Shown: positions 36,188-44,952 of the stretch, one piece after another | Numbering within the stretch: position 1 is the stretch's first letter | Layout of the letters: every line of letters starts with the position of its first letter | Assembly: GCA_913052545.1 (NCBI GenBank) | Contig: CAJXEF010000001.1 | Span: 1-59,266, forward strand | Direction of reading: 5' to 3' | DNA: 59,266 nucleotides | Source of the DNA: an uncultured Chloroflexota bacterium | GTDB lineage: Bacteria; Chloroflexota; Dehalococcoidia; UBA3495 | Notes under the pieces: generated by a model | Databases searched by the model: none | The model's input: only the letters and a program-made list of their open reading frames with translations | What the model was told of the DNA's origin: nothing | Made by a program: the position numbers and the translations under genes

Positions 36188-36883
36188 GTGACTAATTTCT
36201 CTGAATCTACACCGGCCGATTCTGTTCCAATGACAGTTTATGAGGTTGTTGAAGGACTTCCTTATGAGGGAGATGTTGGTCGCGGCTTACTGTTTCGGAC
36301 CAGCAGAGGTGATTTAAAGTCTATTATTCACCAATCTACAGGATCTGATCAAGCGGTTATTTTTGTGTGCGGCGCGCGTGGGGGTTTTGGTGGTCCTGGC
36401 AGGGGAATGTACTCTAGGTTATCAGAACGCCTGAAACAAGAAGGTATAACTTCGCTTCGACTAGATTATCGACAGCCTAATGTTATACCTGAATGCGTAC
36501 TAGATATGTTAGCTGGCATTGCAATGCTTAAAGGGACTGGGCACAAACCTGTAATCCTAGTGGGCCATTCTTTTGGAGGAGCTGTTGTGGTAGCGTCGGG
36601 TGCAGCAAGTAGTCACGTCAGCGGAGTGGTTTGCCTGTCGCCTCAAACCTATGGAGCTCATATGGCGGGGCAATTGTCTCCTAAATCCTTGCTAGTGGTG
36701 CATGGGAAAAGTGATACGAGGCTACCATTTTCATGTGGTATGCAAATCCATGATTGGGCGCAAGAACCAAAAGAAATAGTGCTCTACGAAGGTGCTGAAC
36801 ATCGACTCGAAGAATGTGGATCTGAGTTAGAAGATCTGCTTTTTGACTGGATACCGCGTACATTGGTCAGCGTAAACAATTAA
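36188..36883 (+). CDS. alpha/beta hydrolase
   Basis: 231 residues. The triad can be read as Ser in LVGHSFGGAV (about 125), Asp in HGKSDTRLPF and His in GAEHRLEE. There is no lid domain of lipase size, so a small esterase or dienelactone-hydrolase-like enzyme is likely. The start is uncertain: GTG at 36188 has only a weak Shine-Dalgarno sequence, and an ATG at 36230 is possible. It converges with the epimerase gene downstream. Confidence 0.8.
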   Translation: MTNFSESTPADSVPMTVYEVVEGLPYEGDVGRGLLFRTSRGDLKSIIHQSTGSDQAVIFVCGARGGFGGPGRGMYSRLSERLKQEGITSLRLDYRQPNVIPECVLDMLAGIAMLKGTGHKPVILVGHSFGGAVVVASGAASSHVSGVVCLSPQTYGAHMAGQLSPKSLLVVHGKSDTRLPFSCGMQIHDWAQEPKEIVLYEGAEHRLEECGSELEDLLFDWIPRTLVSVNN

Positions 36884-36918
36884 AATCTTGTGGTAGCGGG
36901 TGTCAATTGAAACCCTGG

Positions 36919-37899
36919 TCAGTCTAAATTCTCACAAGTTTTGCTCCAGTTAATGTAGTCATTCAAACCAGCATCAAGATCATATTGTGGTACCCATCCC
37001 AAGTCCTGATTTAGCCTATGGCTCGAGAGAGGGCCGCGGGTCGGCTCAGAACTTCGTATAGTCGATTGATTAGAGTTGTTAACCATGATGTTTACGCTAG
37101 GTATAATATTCCGCAAGCTTTCTATTATTTCTGAGTAGCTGATCCACCTCCCTGCTGTAACGTTATAAAGGTCATGCGCCAACTCTGGAGCATCCAGTAC
37201 TATCCTTACACCTTCTGCTATATCGGATACATAGGTGTAATCTCGGCCCATATGAGGATTTGACAATTCTATGGTTCCTCCATTAAGAGCCGCTTTTGTC
37301 CATTGGTGGAATACGGACATAACACTTCGATGATTGGTAACACGTTCCATTGGCCCATAAGGTGTGCTAAGTCTGATACTGACGGATGAAAAATTGTGTA
37401 GTTCCGAATATCGCCTGGTTATAAGTTCACTAGTATATTTGGTGATGCCATATAAAAAATCCGGTAGAGGGACCGCATTTTCGTTGAATGTTTGATCTGG
37501 TTCTGCGACTAGCCCATATGCTGCTCCAGAACTGACGTATACAAACCGTTTCACTTGCATTTTACGCGCCAACTCAAGAAGATTTGTGGTTCCCATTACG
37601 TTAATATCTATAATTTCGCGGCTTTTCTCAATCTCTAGATCCATTTGATTGACTGTATAAACGGCTGCATGGATTATGCGATCAATTTCGTATGTTTTTT
37701 GAATGTTGTCCAAAAATTGTTGGTCTAATATATCTCCTGTGACAAAGGTTATGTTTGTTGATACGTCAGCTATAAATCTGCTCATTAAGGCATCAGGTGG
37801 GCTCAGGTCCATGCTAACTACCTCGTGGCCGTTAGTTGCGAGTTCTTTTACCAGGTTGGCTCCGACGAATCCTGTCCCACCGGTTATTAAAGTAACCAT
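36919..37899 (-). CDS. NAD-dependent epimerase/dehydratase (UDP-glucose 4-epimerase-like)
   Basis: 326 residues. The Rossmann motif is TGGTGFVGANL at the extreme N-terminus, the active site has the YVSSGAAYG Ser and the YGITKYTSEL Tyr/Lys pair (about 155), and STPYGP follows as in sugar-nucleotide epimerases. Probably it epimerises or dehydrates a nucleotide sugar, though related dehydrogenases act on free sugars. I placed the start at 37899, after GGAGA; an upstream in-frame ATG at 37935 overlaps the preceding gene. It is paired with the PanE-like gene 25 bases upstream. Confidence 0.85.
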   Translation of the reverse strand: MVTLITGGTGFVGANLVKELATNGHEVVSMDLSPPDALMSRFIADVSTNITFVTGDILDQQFLDNIQKTYEIDRIIHAAVYTVNQMDLEIEKSREIIDINVMGTTNLLELARKMQVKRFVYVSSGAAYGLVAEPDQTFNENAVPLPDFLYGITKYTSELITRRYSELHNFSSVSIRLSTPYGPMERVTNHRSVMSVFHQWTKAALNGGTIELSNPHMGRDYTYVSDIAEGVRIVLDAPELAHDLYNVTAGRWISYSEIIESLRNIIPSVNIMVNNSNQSTIRSSEPTRGPLSSHRLNQDLGWVPQYDLDAGLNDYINWSKTCENLD

Positions 37900-37924
37900 T
37901 AATAATCTCCGTTTATATAGATAA

Positions 37925-38839
37925 TCAGAATCCAAACTCGTAAGGTTTTAACATGGCGTAAATCAGATTGTTTATAGGAGTCGGTATATCAGCCATTTTT
38001 CCTGCACGGACGACTGCGCCGTTAAGGGCCTCTAATTCCAATGGTCGACCTGCCATAAGGTCCGTATGCATTGAGGCCTGCATATTATCCAGTGAACCGA
38101 TTATATAATCCATAGTAGTTTGCACGACTTTATCATCCAGATTTATGTTATTTCCTTTTCCTACGGTTTCAATTTCTCTCATGCAATCAAGGATGATATT
38201 GGGCCAGTCGGGTTTGGGCATTAGCTGTGATAGAGTTTCACGGGCAAGGCATGTAATCCCTGCCATGGTCGCAATGAACAAAAATTTAGTCCACAACGTT
38301 TTTAGGATGTCTGTTGTGAATTGGCAGTCTATCCCAGATCCTAAGAATGCCTGATGTATTTCCTCCCCTCGGGCAGATAGGTTGCCGTTCAACTCGCCAA
38401 AGACAATTCTGACTACTTTTCCTGATTGCCGGATTATCCCAGGTGCTAGCACACTGGCTTCTATGTACGCTGCTCCAGGAAGGGGGTCGTCGATTTTTAA
38501 TATTCTGGGAATGGATTCGTAACTATCCATCCCATTCTGAAGGCAAAGTATTGAAGTTCTACCGCAGATAAGAGGTTGTATCATTGGGATGGCCAGGTCG
38601 TTCTGATAGGTTTTAACTGTAAGGAGTACGAGGTCTACAGCTCCAACGCTAGTTGGGTCGTCGGTTGCATTACACCAAACTACAAAGTCGTCGTCATCGG
38701 TTAATATTTTTAATCCATCTTCTCTGATGGTTTTCAAGTGTTGTTTACGTGCAATCAGCGTAACATCATGTCCTGATCTGGATAACATCCCACCAAAATA
38801 TCCACCTATACTGCCTGCACCCATGACTGCTATTCGCAT
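37925..38839 (-). CDS. ketopantoate reductase family protein (ApbA/PanE-like)
   Basis: 304 residues with the NADP-binding MGAGSIGGYFGG at the N-terminus, LLTVKTYQ, LQNGMDSYE and the catalytic-type lysine in TLWTKFLFIATMAGIT (about 185). The family reduces 2-dehydropantoate in CoA synthesis, but many genomes hold paralogues with other 2-oxoacid substrates, so I leave the symbol blank. GGAG precedes the ATG. No other pantothenate gene lies nearby. Confidence 0.87.
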   Translation of the reverse strand: MRIAVMGAGSIGGYFGGMLSRSGHDVTLIARKQHLKTIREDGLKILTDDDDFVVWCNATDDPTSVGAVDLVLLTVKTYQNDLAIPMIQPLICGRTSILCLQNGMDSYESIPRILKIDDPLPGAAYIEASVLAPGIIRQSGKVVRIVFGELNGNLSARGEEIHQAFLGSGIDCQFTTDILKTLWTKFLFIATMAGITCLARETLSQLMPKPDWPNIILDCMREIETVGKGNNINLDDKVVQTTMDYIIGSLDNMQASMHTDLMAGRPLELEALNGAVVRAGKMADIPTPINNLIYAMLKPYEFGF

Positions 38840-39030
38840 GACTACTCCAGACCATCTTGGGATTCAATTACGAGAAAGATACTCTAGCTCATCGATTAAT
38901 AGCAAGAATGTGAACGGGTTGGATCAGATCCTTTTCTTGACGGCATTGTTGTTTCTGCTTATCCTTCCTTTTAAGCGATTAAAATTGTTGATAACTCGCC
39001 TTTTGGAGCTTCGTTACGAGGAGTAAATAA

Positions 39031-39459
39031 ATGACCCAGCAATCTCCACCACCTCCGATAACGCCCCCTGTTCCACAGCCGGAATCTGATTTTTATTGGG
39101 AAAAATGTAAAGAGCACGAATTTTGGCTACGCCATTGTAAAAGCTGTGATCAAACTTATTTTTACCCAAGGGATATATGTCCGGGATGCTTTTCGAGGGA
39201 TACTGAATGGATAAAAACCAGCGGTCGAGGAATAGTTCATACGTTCTGCATAGTCCATAGGGCTCCTGTTCCTGCTTTTAGAGATCGTGTCCCTTATGTC
39301 CCTGCTGTTGTGGAGTTTGCAGGAGGAGCACGGATGGCTACTAACTTGGTGGAAGTCGAAGCCGATCCATCGGTGATCAAATGTGGTATGGAGGTAGAAG
39401 TAGTTTTCGAAGACTTAGACGAAAATATTAGCTTGCCCCAATTTAGGCCTGTCCCCTAG
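39031..39459 (+). CDS. Zn-ribbon OB-fold (DUF35) protein
   Basis: 142 residues. After a Pro-rich N-terminus, CKSCDQTYFYPRDICPGC (about 36-53) forms a rubredoxin-like zinc ribbon, followed by an OB-fold-like domain (SGRGIVHTFCIVHRAP onward). DUF35 proteins accompany thiolases or acyl-CoA-handling enzymes and are thought to bind acyl-CoA. No thiolase is next to it here; an SDR follows 14 bases after. AGGAG precedes the ATG. Confidence 0.88.
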   Translation: MTQQSPPPPITPPVPQPESDFYWEKCKEHEFWLRHCKSCDQTYFYPRDICPGCFSRDTEWIKTSGRGIVHTFCIVHRAPVPAFRDRVPYVPAVVEFAGGARMATNLVEVEADPSVIKCGMEVEVVFEDLDENISLPQFRPVP

Positions 39460-39472
39460 TTGTAGGCATCAA

Positions 39473-40258
39473 TTGAATCTTACCGATAAGGTCGCTATTG
39501 TAACTGGAGGTAGTCGTGGCATTGGTAGGGCGATCAGTATTGCTTTAGCAGATGCCGGAGCTAAGGTAATAGTTGCATCACGGACTGAAATGGAAGTGTC
39601 CGACAATATCGCCCATGCCCAATATGCTTCTGGAACCATACATCAGACCGTGAATATCATTCGAGAAAATGGTGGTATTGCTTTGGCGGTAAAGTGTGAT
39701 GTTTCTGAAGCTTGTGACATCAGCACTTTAATTGAATCTACAATGGAATCTTTTGGGAGAATAGACATATTGGTATCCAATGCGGGGATAGATTGTGAGG
39801 CACCCGTGGTGGATCTTGATATTGAAACACTGGATCAGTGTATTGCAGTCAACGTTCGAGCACCTCTTTTGTTATGCAAAATGGCTTTACCCCACATGTT
39901 ATCCCAGAATTCTGGAGGCTCTATATTTGCAATTACCTCTGGTTCAGCTCGCGCTTATAGATTGGGTCGAGTTGGTTATTCAATGTCAAAAGCTGCTTTG
40001 GAAAGGACGTTTCTGAGTTTGGCTGAGGAGCTGAAATCGGACAACATAGCAGTTAATTTGCTTGGTCCGGGAAGAGTGGACACATGGATGAACCGCAGAG
40101 GAGATTGGCCGGGTACGGGCCATATTCCTATGGTTCATCCCGATGAGATCAAACCGGCTGCTGTTTGGCTTGCCGCGCAAAATGGAAACTCATTCACGGG
40201 TAATGTCGTAGAGAGCTCCGAATTCGGTATGAATTGGGGGGTCTCGCGATACGTATAA
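39473..40258 (+). CDS. SDR-family oxidoreductase
   Basis: 261 residues, full classical SDR: TGGSRGIGRA (about 11-20), SNAG in place of NNAG, the Ser in ITSGSA, YSMSKAAL (Tyr/Lys about 168/172) and GPGRVDTWM. There is an insertion of about 15 residues after beta strand 2 (residues 45-58). The start is TTG at 39473 with a weak TAGG upstream, 14 bases after the DUF35 stop, so the two are probably co-translated. Confidence 0.85.
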   Translation: MNLTDKVAIVTGGSRGIGRAISIALADAGAKVIVASRTEMEVSDNIAHAQYASGTIHQTVNIIRENGGIALAVKCDVSEACDISTLIESTMESFGRIDILVSNAGIDCEAPVVDLDIETLDQCIAVNVRAPLLLCKMALPHMLSQNSGGSIFAITSGSARAYRLGRVGYSMSKAALERTFLSLAEELKSDNIAVNLLGPGRVDTWMNRRGDWPGTGHIPMVHPDEIKPAAVWLAAQNGNSFTGNVVESSEFGMNWGVSRYV

Positions 40259-40328
40259 TCCTGTATGGATTAGGTTGAATGGATGATAGTCTAAGGCCAC
40301 ACATGAAAAAAGAACGGAGGGAAGAAGT

Positions 40329-40637
40329 ATGACAACGCAGCGCAACGTAGCACAAGAGATAGCCCCAAAGATGGCAGAACTCAGCGCGAATGTTCTCTTT
40401 GGAGACGTTTGGGAGCGACCAGAATTATCGAAGCGGGATAGAAGCCTGATTACGGTTGCTGCACTCACAGCTTTGTACCGGACTGATCAACTGCGCGGCC
40501 ATATAGGGCGAGCGTTAGACAATGGTGTGACCAAGGAAGAGATATCAGAGGTTATCACTCATATGGCATTTTACGGAGGATGGCCAACTGCTGCTAACGC
40601 GGTCCGTGTTGCTAAAGAAGTCTTTGATGAAAGGTAA
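40329..40637 (+). CDS. carboxymuconolactone decarboxylase family protein
   Basis: 102 residues, the size of PcaC-like single-domain enzymes. The pattern RPELSKRDRSLITVAALTAL, DQLRGHIGRALDNG and ITHMAFYGGWPTAANAV is the standard CMD sequence layout and matches each half of the double-domain protein at 2096-2896. Decarboxylation of a lactone-type intermediate is the known family reaction. GGAGGG precedes the ATG. It converges with the MTHFR-like gene 25 bases downstream. Confidence 0.9.
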   Translation: MTTQRNVAQEIAPKMAELSANVLFGDVWERPELSKRDRSLITVAALTALYRTDQLRGHIGRALDNGVTKEEISEVITHMAFYGGWPTAANAVRVAKEVFDER

Positions 40638-40662
40638 CAAGTAAGCGTTTTAGCGAATTCGG

Positions 40663-41535
40663 TTACAGTGGTTCAGCTTTTAGTTGGGCCAATACTTCTT
40701 TAGTTGCCTGGTAATTCCTAGTACCGCCTTTTTGAATAGGCGGTACTAGGTATATGTTATATAAGCCGGCGTTTTTAAATTCTCTATATAGCTCCAGAGC
40801 TATTTCGATTCCCGACTTTCCTCTTTCCAATTGTTCCGTCAAATTAGTGGGCACTTTGCTAAATGAGATGCAACTGGGCTCCAAAATTTGCAAACCAAAA
40901 AAGATTGGAGTCTTGTACCTGTTCTGAGTTTGGGACTCAATGTTGTCTAACAGCTTTAGCGGTTTAGTGATATTGAAAACTGGCTGAGTTATCAAAAAAT
41001 GCGCACCGGCGTTGATTTTGCGAACAGCTAAATTGCATTCATGGTTGAAGGTATGTCCCAGATCCACGGCTGCACCAATGCAAAAATCGCATGACTGATC
41101 GAGTGCGCTTCTTCTATAATCGATCCCATTATTGAGATCTGTAATTCCAGAAATCACTTTGGTAGTTGTTAATCGGTCCTTGGTGGTACTTCCCGTGGAC
41201 AATTCATACTTGGGAGGGTCCCCGTTAACTACTACGACATTCTCTAATCCTAACAGTTGAGCTCCTAGTAACTCAGATTGTAATGCTAGATGATTCTTAT
41301 CCCTGACCGCCATTGTAAATAATACTTCCTCGTTAATCAGGGATTTCATTTTGAAGGCTACCATGGACGAACTAGCCCTAACCGATTGCCCCGGGTTATG
41401 AGCAATGGAGATGAAATTAGCCCCGATACTAAGTTGGTTGGCATTCCTGAGAATACCCGAACGTGGAGGGGAATAATCACATATAAAACAGGGTAGGCCA
41501 GTCTTTTCGAAAGTCCGGTCAACTATTTTAGTCAA
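40663..41535 (-). CDS. methylenetetrahydrofolate reductase-family protein
   Basis: 290 residues with the MTHFR barrel pattern: an early SPPRSG segment, SIAHNPGQSVRAS, VVVNGDPPKY (the FAD/folate loop), DFCIGAAVDLGH and ITQPVF, which carries the folate-contacting Gln. MTHFR reduces methylene-THF to methyl-THF, but divergent members act on other folates, so the symbol is left blank. The start is TTG at 41535 with GGGGAAG upstream. A perfect 12-base inverted repeat lies inside its 3' end (40717-40750). Confidence 0.82.
   Translation of the reverse strand: MTKIVDRTFEKTGLPCFICDYSPPRSGILRNANQLSIGANFISIAHNPGQSVRASSSMVAFKMKSLINEEVLFTMAVRDKNHLALQSELLGAQLLGLENVVVVNGDPPKYELSTGSTTKDRLTTTKVISGITDLNNGIDYRRSALDQSCDFCIGAAVDLGHTFNHECNLAVRKINAGAHFLITQPVFNITKPLKLLDNIESQTQNRYKTPIFFGLQILEPSCISFSKVPTNLTEQLERGKSGIEIALELYREFKNAGLYNIYLVPPIQKGGTRNYQATKEVLAQLKAEPL
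40717..40750. repeat. perfect 12-base inverted repeat in coding sequence
   Basis: CCTAGTACCGCC (40717-40728) and GGCGGTACTAGG (40739-40750) are exact complements around a ten-base loop. They lie in the last 30 codons of the MTHFR-like gene, encoding a VPPIQKGGTRN stretch. No T tract follows on either strand. Confidence 0.85.
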
Positions 41536-41597
41536 CTTAGGTCACTTCCCCAGAGTAGCATTGCTGGATGGGCTAAGTGCCAAAATGCTTTTGAGTT

Positions 41598-42341
41598 TTA
41601 AAGCTTTTCCAAACATTCTCTAAATCGTTGTACGGTGCGTTGTTCGGACATGCCTATGTAATATCTTAATCCTTGAATGTATTCAACAACTTGTTTCGGT
41701 AACATCAGTATATCTTCTCTAGGTTCATTTAAATGGTATAAGCCATCAACCCCATCTTCTAACCCTACATATAAAATATCTTCAAGCAATGCGACTAGCT
41801 TTGAATCTACGTCGTTTCGTACCATCCATCTTGAATACACAAATGGAAGGCGAGTCCAGTTATACCATTCGTTACCCAAATCGTATTTATATGTGAATCC
41901 TCTGGCTCCGCGTCGCTGTCTGAGGCCTCTGTTGCCCGATAGTACGAAAGCTTGGTGTTCCTCATTTATCCCTACGAATGTGGGTGTCTCAATTTCATAT
42001 TTCTGTTGCAGCAATACTTGTAAGAGTTTAAAAGTAGTAGTCACTTCACTATGAATTGCGATTGGTTCTCCCCCGAGTTCTTCTATGGGGATCTTAGAAT
42101 ATAGAAATTCTGACCCGGAATGGTCGGTACTTGCTATGCAAAACCCACCCACCGGTTGGAATGTATCCTCTAACCGAAAGCATTCGTCTAGGGGTAATGG
42201 TCCAGCATCTATTTCCCCGTTCTCTGCTGCTATCCCTAATTCGTTAGGTAATAGTGAACAAAGCTCCATTCCCCTGCGTTCCATATCTATATAAAACGGT
42301 TCTGAATGTAGATCAATTATCCTTCCAACTTTGAGTGGCAT
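41598..42341 (-). CDS. MqnA/MqnD-family protein (chorismate dehydratase-like)
   Basis: 247 residues in the periplasmic-binding-protein-like fold of the futalosine pathway enzymes. NELGIAAENGEIDAGPLPL near the N-terminus and KYDLGNEWYNWTRLPFVYSRWMVR (about 160-185) are typical MqnA elements. MqnA converts chorismate to 3-enolpyruvylbenzoate for menaquinone. No other mqn gene lies in the window and the N-terminal substrate motif is somewhat altered, so a paralogous role is possible. AGGGA precedes the ATG. Confidence 0.72.
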   Translation of the reverse strand: MPLKVGRIIDLHSEPFYIDMERRGMELCSLLPNELGIAAENGEIDAGPLPLDECFRLEDTFQPVGGFCIASTDHSGSEFLYSKIPIEELGGEPIAIHSEVTTTFKLLQVLLQQKYEIETPTFVGINEEHQAFVLSGNRGLRQRRGARGFTYKYDLGNEWYNWTRLPFVYSRWMVRNDVDSKLVALLEDILYVGLEDGVDGLYHLNEPREDILMLPKQVVEYIQGLRYYIGMSEQRTVQRFRECLEKL

Positions 42342-42517
42342 AATTCCCTGCTATTAAAAGATTAAGTTGATGGAGATTTTAGGGATAAGCTATTTCCCAG
42401 TCAAGGCGAGTCAATTTAAATCCATTTCTTTGAATACCAGAAGTATAATGGGTATACCTCTAGAGGATATCTTATGGTTAAAAACCTACGTATTGAATAA
42501 GGTTACAGGGAGGGTTT

Positions 42518-43966
42518 TTGCGTTTTACAGGCTTTTTATTGGTATGCGTTATTGTTTCAATGGTGGTTTCCCACTCCGAAACTCTTGTCTCCGCAAATGG
42601 GCCGCCCTTTTCTATCATACGGCAAGGTGCGACAAGCGAATTTCCTGAAGGTGTTAAGTTTTTTTTGGATGCGAGTAGTTTACAGCCAATTACAGATATC
42701 CGTGTTTATTTTGAAAAAATGGGGCAGTCATCAAGGCGTTCCTATAGATCGCTTGAATTTAGACAGGATAAATTGGTTTCTGCAAACTTCAGTATGAAAA
42801 GTGGATCGGGGGGCCAATACATACCGCCAGGCACTCGGATCGAGTATTTTTTTGAGATCACCAACGCGGTTGGGGAAGAGTACGTTACTGAAAGGGCAAT
42901 CTTTATCTACTTAGACCCCAAATTTGAATGGAAGACACTTACCGATGGGCTAATCACCGTATTTTTTAATGAAAGTTCAATGCAAGATGTTGCACAGTCA
43001 ATGTTAGAAATCGCCGGTACAACTTTACTAAATATGCGTCCTGTATTGGGAATAAACCCGGAAGAGCCCCTACACATCGTTACTTATAAAGATTACAAAA
43101 CTATGTCAAAGGCTTTACCTTTCCGGTCTAAAGCCACCAGTCAGCATTTAATAACACAGGGTATGGCATTCCGTGAAGAAAGGGTATTGCTAGTACATGG
43201 CCAGTCAAATACTTATCGGGGGACTACCTCTCACGAATTCACTCATCTGTTGCTAGCTGATGCGGCCAGTAGAGCGATTCAACGAGTACCTGCTTGGTTG
43301 AATGAAGGATTGGCTGAATATGGCAATCAGAACTCGTCAGGAGAATATGATCGGTACCTTCAGTACGGGATTGAAAATGGCAAGCTTAGACCTTTATGGC
43401 ATTTAGGTACATTTAGTGGTAGCCCAGGAGAAGTTATCCTAAGTTATGGTCAAGGAAAGTCTGTAGTCGAATATCTCATATCTACGTATGGTGACGATAA
43501 AATGGCGGGGCTTATTCAAAACCTTAAGCGAACCTTTGATATTGATAAGGCGTTAGAACTTACGTACGGGTTTAACCTATATGGTTTGGATACTGACTGG
43601 AGGAAGTCTTTAGGAGTTGAGCCGCTTCCTTCTCCCAAAAAGCAAATTCCGGAACAGCTTCAACAAGAGGTTACAGAATCTACGATTGTGGCTCCAATAG
43701 TGATCCTTACTCCGATCCCAACTATGGTGCCGTATTTATCAAATAATGGAGTTCCGGCTATAGATAAGGCTTCTACGGATGGTAATTACAGGGATCATAA
43801 GGGCGCCTTGATGGACGATGCCAACGAAAGTCAATCAAGTGGTTCTCCCGGTTGTTCTGTGATATATAACTCTTCAGCGGTTCAGGCAGATGTGTCTATC
43901 TTGACTTTGTTAGGGGGATTGCTATTAATGTCTGGATTCGTGGTTTGGCGTAGAAGAGGCTATTAA
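42518..43966 (+). CDS. secreted peptidase-MA-like protease with C-terminal sorting-type tail
   Basis: 482 residues. A signal peptide (about 1-26, ending VSA) is followed by a beta domain (about 30-140), then the gluzincin site HEFTH (239-243) with the glutamate in LNEGLAEY (263). A disordered linker (about 370-440) leads to a tail made of GSPGCS, about 15 polar residues, a membrane segment (LTLLGGLLLMSGFVV) and a WRRRGY end. That tripartite Gly-Cys/TM/Arg layout resembles MYXO- or JDVT-CTERM sorting signals. The start is TTG at 42518, directly after GGGAGGG. It is a relative of the 19729-21639 protease. Confidence 0.82.
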   Translation: MRFTGFLLVCVIVSMVVSHSETLVSANGPPFSIIRQGATSEFPEGVKFFLDASSLQPITDIRVYFEKMGQSSRRSYRSLEFRQDKLVSANFSMKSGSGGQYIPPGTRIEYFFEITNAVGEEYVTERAIFIYLDPKFEWKTLTDGLITVFFNESSMQDVAQSMLEIAGTTLLNMRPVLGINPEEPLHIVTYKDYKTMSKALPFRSKATSQHLITQGMAFREERVLLVHGQSNTYRGTTSHEFTHLLLADAASRAIQRVPAWLNEGLAEYGNQNSSGEYDRYLQYGIENGKLRPLWHLGTFSGSPGEVILSYGQGKSVVEYLISTYGDDKMAGLIQNLKRTFDIDKALELTYGFNLYGLDTDWRKSLGVEPLPSPKKQIPEQLQQEVTESTIVAPIVILTPIPTMVPYLSNNGVPAIDKASTDGNYRDHKGALMDDANESQSSGSPGCSVIYNSSAVQADVSILTLLGGLLLMSGFVVWRRRGY

Positions 43967-43992
43967 CCATCTTATGCGGTATGCAGAGGAAA

Positions 43993-44952
43993 CTAGCGGG
44001 CACGGGGGTTAAAAGCATCGTTAATCCCATCCCCGAGTAAGTTAAAAGTGAAAAGCAGAACTACTAGGACTCCAGAGGGGACCAGAGTCAAATGTGGATC
44101 ACTTCTCAAGACAGAAATATTACCATTCTCAAAAATCATCACTCCCAGGCTGGGTGTGGGGGGTTGAATGCCTATGCCGAGCCAGCTCAGAACAATTTCT
44201 GCAGTGGCTATCCCAGCCAATCCAGCAGAAATTGAGACTATTACAGGACTTATAACGTTGGGTAGAACATGGATTGTTAGGATGCGCAAAGTTGACGATC
44301 CGATAGCCCTGGATGCTTCGACGTATTGATTTTCTCTTACCTGTAGTACTTGCCCCCTGACTAGACGTGCCATCCCGAACCAGGAGAATGCTGCCAAAGC
44401 TAAAGATATGACGAGGTAATCAACTATCCCTAGCCTAACTATCCAGTCTATTCCCGTCGAGTCCTCGAAATTATGAACCCATGTTAAGATTCTGGGTTTT
44501 ACGGTAGCGACTATGATCAATACTAAAAATATGTCCGGAAAAGAAGCCGTGACTTCCCCTATGCGCATGATTATTCCGTCCACCCAGCGGCCAAAATAAC
44601 CCGCCATTAACCCCAGAGTTATTCCTAGCAATAGGCTTCCAGTTATCAGGGATATGACTGTTATTATCACTGTGGTTCGAAGGCTAAAAATCACCCGAGT
44701 TAGCATATCTCTCCCCAGCCTGTCGGTTCCTAGAGGGTTGCTGAAACTGGGTCCCTGCTTAACTTTGGTGAGATCTTGGTCGTTATAGCCGTAGGGTGCA
44801 ACCAATGGTGCGAAAATTCCAGCGCCATACATTATGAGTATGATGAATAAACAGGCCACCGATAGCTTTTTTCTGAACAATCTTCGGATAGACAGTTGTA
44901 TATAGCCCCGAGATGGCCTGGTGGCTGTCGATGTGCCGTCAGCCTGAGACAT
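43993..44952 (-). CDS. dipeptide/oligopeptide ABC transporter permease (DppC/OppC type)
   Basis: 319 residues, six predicted membrane segments. A cytoplasmic N-terminal tail precedes the first (LSVACLFIILIMYGAGIFAP), followed by GTDRLGRDMLTR, the standard DppC landmark. The EAA-type loop is VEASRAIGSSTLRILTIHVLPN (about 215). It overlaps the DppB-like gene by 14 bases, so translation is coupled. It imports peptides or other small solutes with the adjacent permease and binding protein; ATP-binding subunits are not in the window. Confidence 0.92.
   Translation of the reverse strand: MSQADGTSTATRPSRGYIQLSIRRLFRKKLSVACLFIILIMYGAGIFAPLVAPYGYNDQDLTKVKQGPSFSNPLGTDRLGRDMLTRVIFSLRTTVIITVISLITGSLLLGITLGLMAGYFGRWVDGIIMRIGEVTASFPDIFLVLIIVATVKPRILTWVHNFEDSTGIDWIVRLGIVDYLVISLALAAFSWFGMARLVRGQVLQVRENQYVEASRAIGSSTLRILTIHVLPNVISPVIVSISAGLAGIATAEIVLSWLGIGIQPPTPSLGVMIFENGNISVLRSDPHLTLVPSGVLVVLLFTFNLLGDGINDAFNPRAR

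Noticed and set aside
38727..39026. Plus-strand open frame with a hydrophobic stretch (LFLTALLFLLILPFKRLK) ending just before the DUF35 gene
   Set aside because: Most of it lies opposite the PanE-like gene and it has no ribosome binding site. A short membrane peptide starting near 38839 cannot be excluded but is not supported.
42367..42648. 93-codon frame overlapping the start of the second protease
   Set aside because: It ignores the signal peptide frame of the protease and has no family pattern.
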